Source: Clostridia bacterium
GTDB lineage: Bacteria; Bacillota; Clostridia; Oscillospirales; CAG-272
NCBI GenBank assembly: GCA_900767415.1
Contig: CAAFYZ010000014.1
Span: 1-41,003 of the forward strand
Direction: 5' to 3'
Length of the DNA stretch: 41,003 nt
Of the stretch, positions 13,117-22,160 are shown one piece after another. The notes beneath the pieces were generated by a model that saw nothing but the letters and a program-made list of their open reading frames with translations, did no database searches and was not told where the DNA came from. Within the stretch, counting starts at the first letter, position 1; each line of letters opens with the position of its first letter. Made by a program: the position numbers and the translations under genes.

Positions 13117-15048
13117 TTATTCTTCGATTTTTGCGGGTTTTTCTCCGTAATAATTCAGAAGAAAGTGATCGAGCCGCCCGGCACCGGATGCGTTGGGTTG
13201 CCAAGGGGTAAACCACGGGTCGACGGAGGCGTACCGCTCGCATACCATATATTCGGGGGTGACGTTGTAGCGGAGAATCCCGTTTGCGTATTTTTCGGCT
13301 TTGTCGGTTTCGCCGCGCTTTGTCCATGCATGGATCCAGCACGGCTCCGCAACACCGGTGTAATACACATTGCCGTACAGTCCGTCCGCACCGCACGCAT
13401 CGTTCGTCATCCTTCCCGCGAGTCCGTGCTCGTCGTCCAAAAATCCGATCTCGCGATAAAAATTCTCCATCTGCTCGAAGATTTCGGAATCCGGCTCCAT
13501 GATATCGAGCAGCAGAAGATAGGGAGCACCGGCCGTGTAAAAGCAATGGTTGTAACTTTCTTCAAAAGAGACGCCGAGAATATGCGGAAGGATATATGCG
13601 TGCTCTCCGTGATGTTCTGCGGCGAGACGGTTCAGAATGTCTTTCAGCGTTTTATGATAATTCGTATAGACGGCGCGTATGTGCGCGGCATCCGTCGCGC
13701 CGAAGCTTTCATAGCATTTTGCCATGATACCGAGACCGTAGGCGTTGACCGCATCGGTAAATGTCCAGTGCTGACCGATCTCGCCCCAGTCGGACCCTTG
13801 CCCCGCGGAGAAGAGCCCCGGATATTCGTTCTCTCCCGCGAGCGAGCGACGGTATTGAATATAGTCTGCGGCGAGGGTCATCCTGTCGTGAAATTCGGCG
13901 AACAGGGCAGGGTCGTTTTGCACCGTGAGGTGGTAGGAGAGCCCCGCAAGGCACGCACCGGTCGTGTTGTCCCACGGAACGTAAGGATTGTCGAGTTTTC
14001 CTTTTTCTTTTCCGCTCTCTTTCTGCCAAAGACGGAAGAAAGTCCTGTAAGCGTCGGTGACGTAAGAAGACAGACCGACGCGGTCGAGAAGGGTGAGAAA
14101 ATGCACGGCTTCCCACACCCAGAGGAATCTGCCGACGTCTCCCTGACGGGCGAAGATGAGATCGCTCCCGATTGGGTTCTTGTACCTTTGGAGCATTTGG
14201 AGCATCACGGTGATGCTCTGACGGAACATATCTTCCGTGTTTTTCCCGGGATTGTCGGGCAGGATTTTCACTTTTTTCTGTATCTCCGACCAAAAGCGCA
14301 CATTCTCTTTCAAAGCGTCGTCATACGAGCGGCATCCCGCCGTCGAATCTTTGCGCAGGACAAAGCGTACCGTTGCACTCTCTCCCGGTTGCAGAACACA
14401 GTCGTAACGGTAGTAATCGTGCGCCCTCATACGGTTTTTCTGTTCTTCGCGGGAGATCCAGCGGATACTTCCGCACGGATCGGAAGATAAAATGCGGATT
14501 TCACCGTAGCCGTCTTCGGCACGCGCCGTCAGAGGATCTTCACAGGTCGGGGAAAAGGGGTTTTTCCGGCAGAGATACCATTGACGGACGTTGCAGTTGT
14601 ACGGCTCGTATCCCGTGTCGTGAAGTCCCGTCAGATAATGGTCTGCCGTCGCATAGCGGGGGAGAATACCGAGGGTCGCGCGGGTGATCTCGTTGTGCGG
14701 ATTTTTGATCTTCACCTCGCAATACGACGCGGGTATGCGCTCCGTATCGGAGAACACGGTCATCGTGGTCTCGCAGCCGCTCTCCGGGTCGGGGGAATAC
14801 AGGGTGTAGATCGGAAGCCCTCCTTCCGGCCGCTTCCAGCGGGTAAGCTCCGTATCAAAGTCGCACGGGTCCTCCCCGACGATCAGATGCGCGCCGAAGC
14901 CGGGGAGATCGTAGTGCTTTTCGTTGTAACAAAGATCGAGATCGACGATCTTCATATCCGGTTGTGCCATGACGAGACGTTCGGAGCCGTGAGGGTGGAG
15001 ATAGACGCGGGAGGTTTTTGGCCTTTCCCAAGTTTCGACTTGTTTCAT
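13117..15048 (-). CDS. Six-hairpin glycosidase-like protein
   Basis: A 643-residue protein. The N-terminal ~270 residues look like a beta-sandwich (ASYCEVKIKNPHNEITRATLGI). From about residue 290 there is an (alpha/alpha)6 toroid of the six-hairpin glycosidase type: IFARQGDVGRFLWVWEAVHFL, VPWDNTTGACLAGLSYHL, GSDWGEIGQHWTF and EESYNHCFYTAGAPYLLLLDIM. Acidic residues in the QGDVG, GSDWGE and PWDN segments are candidate catalytic residues, but I cannot name the GH family. No signal peptide. Start at 15048 (MKQVETW) has AAAGGA 12 nt upstream; ATG 15069 would contain that site. A TATAAT at 15190-15195 is the likely -10. Context with deacetylases suggests intracellular glycan breakdown. Confidence 0.7.
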   Translation of the reverse strand: MKQVETWERPKTSRVYLHPHGSERLVMAQPDMKIVDLDLCYNEKHYDLPGFGAHLIVGEDPCDFDTELTRWKRPEGGLPIYTLYSPDPESGCETTMTVFSDTERIPASYCEVKIKNPHNEITRATLGILPRYATADHYLTGLHDTGYEPYNCNVRQWYLCRKNPFSPTCEDPLTARAEDGYGEIRILSSDPCGSIRWISREEQKNRMRAHDYYRYDCVLQPGESATVRFVLRKDSTAGCRSYDDALKENVRFWSEIQKKVKILPDNPGKNTEDMFRQSITVMLQMLQRYKNPIGSDLIFARQGDVGRFLWVWEAVHFLTLLDRVGLSSYVTDAYRTFFRLWQKESGKEKGKLDNPYVPWDNTTGACLAGLSYHLTVQNDPALFAEFHDRMTLAADYIQYRRSLAGENEYPGLFSAGQGSDWGEIGQHWTFTDAVNAYGLGIMAKCYESFGATDAAHIRAVYTNYHKTLKDILNRLAAEHHGEHAYILPHILGVSFEESYNHCFYTAGAPYLLLLDIMEPDSEIFEQMENFYREIGFLDDEHGLAGRMTNDACGADGLYGNVYYTGVAEPCWIHAWTKRGETDKAEKYANGILRYNVTPEYMVCERYASVDPWFTPWQPNASGAGRLDHFLLNYYGEKPAKIEE

Positions 15049-15315
15049 TTTTATGTAAAATCCTTTCATGAAAAAAGAACGATTTCCGACAGACAGGCGG
15101 AACGGTTTTCTTCCGTAAGGGCGTAATTTTGACGGATTTTTGGATTTTCCCGTATTTCCGCCTGCCGTTCGGCAGTAAAGACTGTTGTCATTATAGCAGA
15201 TTCTCCGTCGATAAACCATCGAAAAATGAACGAAGCATGGAGAATTCAAACACGATCGGAAGAAAACGGCAGATTTCAAAAAAAGGACGGGTTGCAAAGC
15301 TCCGAAGACAAAGAA

Positions 15316-15365
15316 AAAAAGACCTTTGCGAAAGGAGACGGGCTCCTATTCGCAAAGGTCTTTTT
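15316..15365 (-). terminator. Terminator embedded in the end of the TtcA-like gene
   Basis: A 17-bp stem (15316-15332 with 15349-15365) topped by AGGAG/CTCCT, with T5 on the minus strand. The ascending arm encodes the last five residues and the stop codon of the 15346 gene. Confidence 0.85.
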
Positions 15366-16116
15366 CGTCGATTTTCCCGGCGTCCGGATAGCGACCCGCC
15401 GTTTTGAATCCGTCGATCTCTCCCTTGCACATGGCATGAAAAATGCGATGACGTAAACCGTCGTTGTCTTTTTCGAGGTTTCTCAGAAGAATTTTCATGT
15501 TTTCCCGCTCGGTTGCGTGATCTTCCGGGCAGGGACTTTTGATCACGGGGAGCGCACGCTTTCTCGTGAAATAGAGAATATCCTTTTCCTGTGCGTAAAG
15601 GAGAGGACGAATGAGCGTCAGCTTCCGATTGGAAAGATAGGTGACGGGGGAGAAACATCCGAGCCGTCCTTCGAAGAAGAGATTCATCATAAAGGTTTCG
15701 ACGGCGTCGTCGTAATGATGCCCGAGGGCGACCTTGTTGCACCCTGCCGCCTGCGCCTCGGCGTGCAGAGAGCCACGCCGCATTTTTGCGCAGAGAGAGC
15801 AGGGGTTCGGCTCTTTTCTGACCTCGAATATGATTTTGGCGATGTCGGTCGGGACAATGCGGTATTCCACGCCGATCGAATCGCAGAATTTTCTGACGGG
15901 GGAGAAGTCCTGCCCCTCGAAGCCCATGTCCACCGTAACGGCAACGACTTCGTACTTTTTCGGGTAGAAGCGGCGCATTTCGGCAAGGGTCGCGAGCAGG
16001 GTGAGAGAGTCTTTTCCGCCCGAGACACCGACGGCGATCCGATCTCCCTCGTCGATCATGCCGTAATCGTCTACGGCACGGCGGGTAAAACTTAAAAGGC
16101 GTTTCATTTCGTTCAT
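15346..16116 (-). CDS. TtcA-like tRNA thiolation/PP-loop ATPase
   Basis: A 256-residue protein of the TtcA/TtuA/MesJ-related PP-loop group, which activates a tRNA base with ATP and inserts sulfur (2-thiocytidine at position 32 in TtcA). PP-loop GVSGGKDSL is near residue 33. The iron-sulfur/catalytic cysteines are in NPCSLCAKMRRG, with a third in KSPCPED; GHHYDDAVETFMMNLFF is the family motif. Start 16116 (MNEMKRLL) with GGAAA upstream; ATG 16107 is an alternative. Divergent from the amidase gene with a 66-bp gap. The exact tRNA position modified is inferred from the family. Confidence 0.85.
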   Translation of the reverse strand: MNEMKRLLSFTRRAVDDYGMIDEGDRIAVGVSGGKDSLTLLATLAEMRRFYPKKYEVVAVTVDMGFEGQDFSPVRKFCDSIGVEYRIVPTDIAKIIFEVRKEPNPCSLCAKMRRGSLHAEAQAAGCNKVALGHHYDDAVETFMMNLFFEGRLGCFSPVTYLSNRKLTLIRPLLYAQEKDILYFTRKRALPVIKSPCPEDHATERENMKILLRNLEKDNDGLRHRIFHAMCKGEIDGFKTAGRYPDAGKIDEKDLCE

Positions 16117-16182
16117 GGCAATTTTCCGATTTCGGCATAGAATGGTGGAGGAATGAGTATTTGCAAGCGGAGGGGACACAAG

Positions 16183-16746
16183 GTGGCAATCAGAATTTAT
16201 ATCGACCAGGGACACAATCCGTCGGGGTTCAACACGGGGGCGGAAGGCAACGGATTTTACGAGCAGGATATCACCTACGAGGTGGGCGTGCGGCTGTATC
16301 GGTATCTTTCGGAAGACGATAGGTTCGCGGCGCGGCTTTCGCGCCCGACGAAGAGCACCGTCCTCGGGAAAAACAACGCGGACAGTCTGCGCGTGCGTGT
16401 CGATGACGCTAACCGATGGGGAGCCGATCTGTATCTTTCGATTCACACCAACGCGGCGGAGAATCCGCGGGCGTCGGGGAGCGAGGCGCTCGTTTTCGGT
16501 CCGGGTGCCGACGTTGCGATCGGGGTGGGGAAGAATATCCTCGAAAATCTGCATCTTGTAACGGGACTTAGAAACCGCGGGATCGTATACCGCCCGGGAC
16601 TCTATGTTCTGAAACGGACAAAAATGCCGGCGGTACTCGTCGAGATCGGCTTTATCACCAATCCGCAGGACGCGGAACTGATGGCATATTCTCCCGACCT
16701 TTTCGCGCTCGGGATTTATCGCGGGCTCAAAGCGTATTACGGATAA
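16183..16746 (+). CDS. N-acetylmuramoyl-L-alanine amidase (Amidase_3)
   Basis: A 187-residue zinc amidase that cuts the bond between muramic acid and L-alanine in peptidoglycan. IYIDQGHNPSG gives the first zinc His, the Glu in GNGFYEQD the second ligand, LSIHTNAA the third; catalytic Glu in VLVEIGFITNPQD. Start: GTG 16183 is preferred because GGAGGGG lies 7 nt upstream; ATG 16153 has a ribosome site almost touching the start. No signal peptide or cell-wall binding domain, so it needs another route to the wall (sporulation compartment, lysis) or acts on recycled material. Confidence 0.88.
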   Translation: MAIRIYIDQGHNPSGFNTGAEGNGFYEQDITYEVGVRLYRYLSEDDRFAARLSRPTKSTVLGKNNADSLRVRVDDANRWGADLYLSIHTNAAENPRASGSEALVFGPGADVAIGVGKNILENLHLVTGLRNRGIVYRPGLYVLKRTKMPAVLVEIGFITNPQDAELMAYSPDLFALGIYRGLKAYYG

Positions 16747-16773
16747 AAGGAAATCCCGACGGTATGCATCCCC

Positions 16774-17427
16774 TTAAGAGAGCGTCAGATGGTCGAGCGT
16801 GAGGGATTCTCTCACGCCTTCCGCACTGTCGGCGGCAAAGGTGTAGGACGCTCCGCACGCAGGGCAGAAGACCTGCACGCCGCCGTCGGTAAAGCGGAAG
16901 TCGTATTCCCCGCTATGGCAGGGGCAGTCGATCTCACCGTCCGCTTCCAACTCTTTGACAAGGAAGCGCACCATATCGTAGATTTCCGGCGCGGGGAGAA
17001 TCTCGTCGTCGTCCATATCGCGGGGGGCGAGATCCTTCACCGATTCCGCACCGTATTCCGCCGCCAGACGAGCGAGAGCGTCGGCAGACTCGTCAAGCGC
17101 TCCGTCGATTTTTTCTTTCTCGCCGATAAAGCAGATGTCCGCGCCTGCGTAAGGGCAGTTGAGACGGAAAAGGTCGCGCTCGAAAAAGAGAGGGGCGGAC
17201 ACCGTAAAATCGTGGTTTTTCCCGCACAGAAGGCAGGGGACGGACAGGCGTACCTTGCCGTCGCGCGTCACGGAGATGTCCGCCGCGGATTTCCCGCAGG
17301 GACAGCGGAGACGGAGCATATCCGCCGAGAGAGCGAAGCGACCGACGATACCGACGACGGTGTCGAGACATTCGGGACAGCGGTAGGCGATGTGCGTGAT
17401 CCGCTGTTCGTTTCTTTTGTTTTCCAT
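16774..17427 (-). CDS. Multi-zinc-ribbon protein of unknown function
   Basis: A 217-residue protein with several paired-cysteine knuckles: CPEC, CPCG, CLLCG in the first 75 residues, then CPY...C, and near the end CPCH and CPACG. The middle is acidic and helical (LDESADALARLAAEYG). Such patterns suggest structural zinc and perhaps protein or nucleic-acid binding. I do not recognise the family. Start 17427 with GGAG 9 nt upstream; 19 bp after the DJ-1 stop codon, so the two form an operon. Confidence 0.7.
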   Translation of the reverse strand: MENKRNEQRITHIAYRCPECLDTVVGIVGRFALSADMLRLRCPCGKSAADISVTRDGKVRLSVPCLLCGKNHDFTVSAPLFFERDLFRLNCPYAGADICFIGEKEKIDGALDESADALARLAAEYGAESVKDLAPRDMDDDEILPAPEIYDMVRFLVKELEADGEIDCPCHSGEYDFRFTDGGVQVFCPACGASYTFAADSAEGVRESLTLDHLTLS

Positions 17428-17446
17428 GGAATCCGGCTCCGTTCTG

Positions 17447-17959
17447 TCAAAGACGAAAATTTTCCGCATCCGCAATGGAGAGAAGGGCGACGGAGAAGGA
17501 GAGTGCCTCGGTCATATCCTTGGCGGTGACGATTTTTCCGTCCGTCACGACGGGAAGGTCGGTATATACCGCGCCCGACAGTTCTTTTTCAAACCCGGGG
17601 AAGCAGGTCGCGCGCTTTCCTTTCAGATAGCCGTATTTTGCGAGGACCGTCGGCGCGGCGCAGATTGCCGCGAGGTATCCGCCCCCTCGGGAGACGCGGG
17701 CGAGCGTCTCTTCGACAAATGCGGAAGCGGCAAGGTGCTTTGTCCCCGGCATCCCGCCGGGGAGAATTACCATGCGCACGCCGTCGGCGGTCGCTTCGTC
17801 CGAGACGAGATCGGCGCAGACGGGGATGCCGTGCGCACCCGTGATCGTTTTTTTACCGATGCCGACCGTCCGCACCTCACACCCCGCGCGGCGGAGCATA
17901 TCGACGGGCGTCAGCGCTTCGATCTCTTCGAAGCCGTCGGCGAGCAGAACATAAATCAT
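17447..17959 (-). CDS. DJ-1/PfpI family protein
   Basis: A 170-residue protein with the DJ-1/ThiJ fold: MIYVLLADGFEEIEALTPVDMLRRAG with the conserved Glu, VILPGGMPGT, and the nucleophile elbow AAICAAPTVLAKYG with the reactive cysteine. Members act as glyoxalase or deglycase-type enzymes or redox-sensitive chaperones; the specific role here is not readable. GGAGGT ribosome site 9 nt before ATG. It lies 64 bp after ftsK on the same strand, with only a weak GGGGCG/CGCCCC hairpin between them, so read-through from ftsK is possible. Confidence 0.9.
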   Translation of the reverse strand: MIYVLLADGFEEIEALTPVDMLRRAGCEVRTVGIGKKTITGAHGIPVCADLVSDEATADGVRMVILPGGMPGTKHLAASAFVEETLARVSRGGGYLAAICAAPTVLAKYGYLKGKRATCFPGFEKELSGAVYTDLPVVTDGKIVTAKDMTEALSFSVALLSIADAENFRL

Positions 17960-18023
17960 AATAACGTTACCTCCGAAATATCGGGTGAGACGGGGCGGCG
18001 GTTTTTCGCACGCCCCGAAAAAA

Positions 18024-21000
18024 TCATTCGTCCAAAGAACGGCGGGAGAGCATCTCGTGCCATTCGTCTTTGGTAATCAGAACATCGCGCGGCTTCGAGC
18101 CGTTGGCTTCGCCGACGATGCCGAGTTCTTCCATGATGTCGATGTACTTCGACGCTCTGCCGTATCCGATGCTCATCTTCCTCTGAATAAAACTGGTCGC
18201 GATCCGTCCGGAATTGAGAGCCAGTTCCACGATGTCGAGGAAGGTGGGATCGTTCAGATATCCGACGCCGTCGGAAGATTCTCCCTCGCCGTCTTCGTCG
18301 TCGCTCATGGAATCCTTCTTCTTCGAGCACTTCTGCGCCGCGCGGTTGATCTCTTCCAGCACGCTCTCGTCGTAGGTGTTGCCCTTCGACTGTGCTTTCA
18401 GATAGTCCATGACCCGCTCCAGTTCTCCGTCGGTGACGAAGGCACCCTGCACACGGATCGGCTTCGGTTTTCCGACCGGCCAATAGAGCATATCTCCGTT
18501 GTTCAGGAGTTTTTCCGCACCGCCCTGTTCGAGAATGGTGCGGGAGTCGACGTTCGAGGAGACCTTACAGGTCATACGGGAGGGAATATTCGCTTTGATG
18601 ACACCGGTCAGGACGTTGACCGAAGGACGCTGGGTACCGATAATCAGGTGGATTCCGGCGGCACGCGCCTTTTGCGCGAGACGCATGATCAGGTTCTCGA
18701 CAGGGTCGCGCACCTGCACCATCAGGTCGTTCAGCTCGTCGATGATAATGATGATCTTCGGCATCGGCGTACCGAGAGAAGGATCGGCTTTGACCTTTTC
18801 GTTGTAATCGTCGATCTTTTTGACGCGCAGTGCCTCGATCAGTTCATACCGTTTTTCCATCTCTTCCACCGCCCACATGAGGGCGCCTGCCGCCTGCTTG
18901 GATTCGGTGACGACGGGAATCAGAAGATGAGGAATCCCGTTGTAGTTATTAAACTCGACCTTCTTCGGGTCGACCATGATGAATTTGACTTCATCGGGAC
19001 GTGCTTTGTAAAGAATACTTATCAGAATCGCGTTGATACAGACCGATTTACCCATACCGGTCGCACCGGCAACCAGAACATGCGGCATCTTCGCAATATC
19101 GCCGAATACGGGGTTACCCGTAACGTCTTTTCCGATACAGGCGGTCGTCTTGGAGGAGGCGAGGGCAAAATCCTCCGTATCGATCAGGTCGCGCAGTCTT
19201 ACCGTCTGCGGCTTGCGGTTCGGGATTTCAAAACCGATGGCACTCTTCCCGGGAATCGGCGCTTCCATACGGATACCCTCTGCCGCGATGGCAAGGGAAA
19301 TGTCGTCGACAAGGTTCGTGACGGCACTGACCTTGACGCCGCGGGCGGGAACGACTTCGTAACGGGTGATACGCGGTCCGCGGTCGACCCCCTTGATGGA
19401 TGCCGTTACCTTGAAGGAGGCGAGCGTGTCGATCAGTTTTTCGGCGTTCTCCTGGATCTCTTCGGCATCTCCTTCGGTGTTTTCACCCCGGAGAAGAAAA
19501 TCGACGGGCGGGAGTTTATAATCCGAGTAGTCGGGCGGAACGTAGGCGGGTTTATCTTCCGTCGGGGCTTTCGCCTGCTTTTCGGATTGCTTCATCTGGT
19601 TCATATATTCGGTGAAACGGGAATTGATCCGATTTCCGCCGTCGAAGGGCGGCGCGTCGTCTTCCTCGTCCTCCGACTCTTCGTCGCTTTCCGTATCGGC
19701 GTCGTCGGTGTCGTCGGAGAGATCGTCTTCCGCCTCGTCGGCGTCGGTCGGCACGGACCCGCTCTCTTCTTTCTCTTCGCTCTTTTCGTCTTCATCGAGG
19801 AAGGAGAAGCGACTGCGGTATTCTTCCACCTTCGGGTTTCTCTCTTCCGGCGGGATCTCCTCGTCGGAGGGGGTGTCGTCTTCGGGGGCTTCGTCGGGAA
19901 GGAACGGATCGTCCTCTTCGTCTCCGTCTTCCTCCTCGTCCGGCTCGTCATACGGCGGGACGACACTGCGCTCCATGCGCAGGGTATCGGGAGAGGCGTC
20001 TTTTGTATCGGAGGCGGGCGCCGTCTTGCCGATTACGGTGCGGAAGGCGTCTTCGGTCGTGTAAGGACGGAAAGATGCCGTCTCCCGCGTCTCTTCTATC
20101 GGCGTTGCCGGCGTTTCTACGGGTTCGGAAGGATAGACCGGCGTCTCGCGCCCGGGCGCTACGGTGGGTTCGGGACGGTAGGTCGGCGTCTCGCGCGCGG
20201 GCGTTACGGTGGGTTCGGGACGATAGGTCGGCGTCTCGCGCGCGGGTGTTACGGTGGGTTCGGGACGGTAGGTCGGCGTCTCGCGCGCGGGTGTTACAGT
20301 GGGTTCGGAAGGATAGACCGGCGTCTCGCGCGCGGGTGTTACGGTGGGTTCGGCACGGTAGGTCGGTGTCTCGCGCACGGGCGTTTCCTGTCGGATTCCG
20401 GACGCAAAGGCGGCGGCACGGCTGTAATTGTGCGGAGATTCGGACGCGCGTGCGGCGGACGCGGGCGTTGCGGTGGAGAGGGGGGTGTCTTCCGTGCGGG
20501 TCGGTGTGCCGCCCGCGGGGGAAGAGAAGAAGGTGTTGTTTTTCATCGGCTCGCCCGCGGTGTAGGGGTCGTCCGCGGTGCTTTTCCCGATGGAGGTGTG
20601 GATCGTCCCCGATTCCCGCACGGTCGCCGTACCGACGACCTCCTCGCCCATCTCATTGAATTCGATGATGCGGCGGCGGTGAGGCGTCGCCTGAGGGGCG
20701 GCGGAGGGGGCGGCACCGCTTTTTCTCATGCCGGCGAGAATCTCCTGCTTTTTGCGTTCAAAAGCGGCGGCTTGGTCGTCCTTCTGTTTTTGACGGTATT
20801 CTTCTTCGAGGGAATCGGCGTATTCGCCGACGCCGCTCCTTCCTTCCGCGGCGGATGCGCGGCTGGACGCTTTTCCCGCCATCGTGCGGTTCATGGTCAG
20901 ATCGAAGGGGTCGAAGTCTTTTGTGAAGACCGACTCCGCGCTCTCGTCAAGTCCGTAGGAATTGCCCCGTCCCGCGCTCCTTGAAGCGCAGTCTTCCGCA

Positions 21001-21941
21001 CGCGGCGTGTCGATGATGATCGGCGGACGGTCGTCCTCTTCGTCGGCGGAGTCCGAAAGGGGAGAGGAGCCCGCCTGCGAGAAAGCATACGAAGTACCCG
21101 CGCGCGCTCCCGCGCGAGCGGTATCTTCCGTCGCGCCCTTCGGGTAGACGGTCTCGTGCAGGGTGGGATTTTCTTCGATCGATTCCTGCGAGCGTGTCTC
21201 GAGAATTCCGAGTTCTTCGATCTCCAACTCCTGCATACCGTTGTCCACGGCGAAGAAATCGTCGTGGAGCAGAGCGGATTTTTTCTGTTTTTCCTGTGCG
21301 GCGATCCGCTTTTCTCTGGCTTGCTTGCGGTTTTTGAAGAAGGTGCGCAGTTTCTTTTCCGCAAAGGACGCCACCGTCGCGATCCCCGCGAGCACTTTCA
21401 GGGCGAACGCCTTGACGGAGTTGCTCTCTCCCGCAAAAAAGTAGGTCAGATAGAGGGAGAAGACGAGGACGGCAAGCACGATCATACCGACCGAGCCGAA
21501 CACCTTCGTGATCGCGTAACCGAGGACACCGCCGAACAGACCGCCGCCGATCGCCTGCCTGCCGCGACGGTAGAATTCACCGACGTCGAAAACCACGTCG
21601 GTACCGAAGTAGGTCACGGCGTAAATAAAGCAGGAGAGCATCAGAAGAAACACGACGGAAAAAATCAGGCGTGTCAGCCGACGTCCGCGACGATAGTCCG
21701 ACGCATAAAAGAGTGCGTGCAGAAGGATCATGACCGGGACGGCAAACGCGGCGGAAGAGAAAAGTCCGAGGAGCACGCCCGAGATCAGCGGACCGAGCGT
21801 CCCCGTGTTCTGCGTAAAAAAGCAAAGAGCGACGAACACCGCAAGAGCGAAGAGAAGTACCGGGACCGCACGCTGAAAACCGGAGAGCGGCTCTTTTGGA
21901 TTTTGCGGCTTCTTCTCTGCGGGGTCTTTGTCATTCATCAT
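18024..21941 (-). CDS. ftsK: DNA translocase FtsK/SpoIIIE
   Basis: A 1305-residue septal DNA pump that moves chromosomes through the closing septum or into the spore. Four membrane helices lie in residues about 25-180. A long Pro/Glu/Asp-rich linker (about 200-800) follows, including six 15-residue repeats and a highly acidic tract. The motor has Walker A GATGMGKS at residue 959 and Walker B IIIIIDELNDLM about residue 1063 (most relatives have DELADLM). The gamma winged-helix domain (residues about 1228-1300: RIATSFIQRKMSIGYGRASKYIDIMEELGIVG) reads KOPS/SRS-type sites. The protein is well over the usual 750-900 residues of Bacillota FtsK/SpoIIIE because of the linker. AAAGGA ribosome site; promoter 22010-22038. 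Confidence 0.95.
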   Translation of the reverse strand: MMNDKDPAEKKPQNPKEPLSGFQRAVPVLLFALAVFVALCFFTQNTGTLGPLISGVLLGLFSSAAFAVPVMILLHALFYASDYRRGRRLTRLIFSVVFLLMLSCFIYAVTYFGTDVVFDVGEFYRRGRQAIGGGLFGGVLGYAITKVFGSVGMIVLAVLVFSLYLTYFFAGESNSVKAFALKVLAGIATVASFAEKKLRTFFKNRKQAREKRIAAQEKQKKSALLHDDFFAVDNGMQELEIEELGILETRSQESIEENPTLHETVYPKGATEDTARAGARAGTSYAFSQAGSSPLSDSADEEDDRPPIIIDTPRAEDCASRSAGRGNSYGLDESAESVFTKDFDPFDLTMNRTMAGKASSRASAAEGRSGVGEYADSLEEEYRQKQKDDQAAAFERKKQEILAGMRKSGAAPSAAPQATPHRRRIIEFNEMGEEVVGTATVRESGTIHTSIGKSTADDPYTAGEPMKNNTFFSSPAGGTPTRTEDTPLSTATPASAARASESPHNYSRAAAFASGIRQETPVRETPTYRAEPTVTPARETPVYPSEPTVTPARETPTYRPEPTVTPARETPTYRPEPTVTPARETPTYRPEPTVAPGRETPVYPSEPVETPATPIEETRETASFRPYTTEDAFRTVIGKTAPASDTKDASPDTLRMERSVVPPYDEPDEEEDGDEEDDPFLPDEAPEDDTPSDEEIPPEERNPKVEEYRSRFSFLDEDEKSEEKEESGSVPTDADEAEDDLSDDTDDADTESDEESEDEEDDAPPFDGGNRINSRFTEYMNQMKQSEKQAKAPTEDKPAYVPPDYSDYKLPPVDFLLRGENTEGDAEEIQENAEKLIDTLASFKVTASIKGVDRGPRITRYEVVPARGVKVSAVTNLVDDISLAIAAEGIRMEAPIPGKSAIGFEIPNRKPQTVRLRDLIDTEDFALASSKTTACIGKDVTGNPVFGDIAKMPHVLVAGATGMGKSVCINAILISILYKARPDEVKFIMVDPKKVEFNNYNGIPHLLIPVVTESKQAAGALMWAVEEMEKRYELIEALRVKKIDDYNEKVKADPSLGTPMPKIIIIIDELNDLMVQVRDPVENLIMRLAQKARAAGIHLIIGTQRPSVNVLTGVIKANIPSRMTCKVSSNVDSRTILEQGGAEKLLNNGDMLYWPVGKPKPIRVQGAFVTDGELERVMDYLKAQSKGNTYDESVLEEINRAAQKCSKKKDSMSDDEDGEGESSDGVGYLNDPTFLDIVELALNSGRIATSFIQRKMSIGYGRASKYIDIMEELGIVGEANGSKPRDVLITKDEWHEMLSRRSLDE
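20115..20385. repeat. 45-bp coding repeats in the ftsK linker
   Basis: Six tandem, slightly varying 45-bp units encoding 15-residue repeats of the type PARETPTYRPEPTVT (variants with VYPSE). In frame throughout, so this is a protein-level repeat and not a CRISPR array. Confidence 0.85.
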
Positions 21942-22009
21942 TTGGATTGTCCTTTCTGTTGTCTGTTTTTGTCGAAGCGCTCCGAAAAGCGCAAAAAATC
22001 TATAATACT

Positions 22010-22038
22010 ATCATAGCATATCCGAAAAAAAAGTACAA
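22010..22038 (-). promoter_or_regulatory. ftsK promoter
   Basis: TTGTAC (22033-22038), 17-bp spacer, TATGAT (22010-22015). A GCGCT/AGCGC hairpin lies in the leader. Confidence 0.6.
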
Positions 22039-22084
22039 GTATTTTTTTTATTTTCCGGAAAAATCTTTTTATCTTTCGCGCGTA

Positions 22085-22113
22085 TTGACAAAGAGGAAAA
22101 AATCTGATACAAT
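22085..22113 (+). promoter_or_regulatory. cysS promoter
   Basis: TTGACA (22085-22090), 17-bp spacer, TACAAT (22108-22113). The leader is only about 40 nt with a small TGCCC/GGGCA hairpin; too short for a T-box. Confidence 0.8.
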
Positions 22114-22160
22114 GAAAATGATAATTTTTTGCCCTGCGGGGCACGGAGGCACGCGCGTGT

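Noticed and set aside
16153..16182. ATG start for the amidase
   Set aside because: The AGG-rich site touches that ATG, whereas GTG 16183 has GGAGGGG at a good distance and starts at the conserved fold.
20115..20385. Regular repeats that might be taken for a CRISPR array
   Set aside because: 45-bp in-frame units without unique spacers; they encode the ftsK linker.
17985..20984. Very long open frame (999 codons) on the plus strand opposite ftsK
   Set aside because: It is the antisense of a clear FtsK with motor motifs; composition is Arg/Gly-rich as expected of a shadow in GC-rich DNA, and no ribosome site or homology is visible.
22114..22160. T-box before cysS
   Set aside because: The predicted leader is only about 40 nt.
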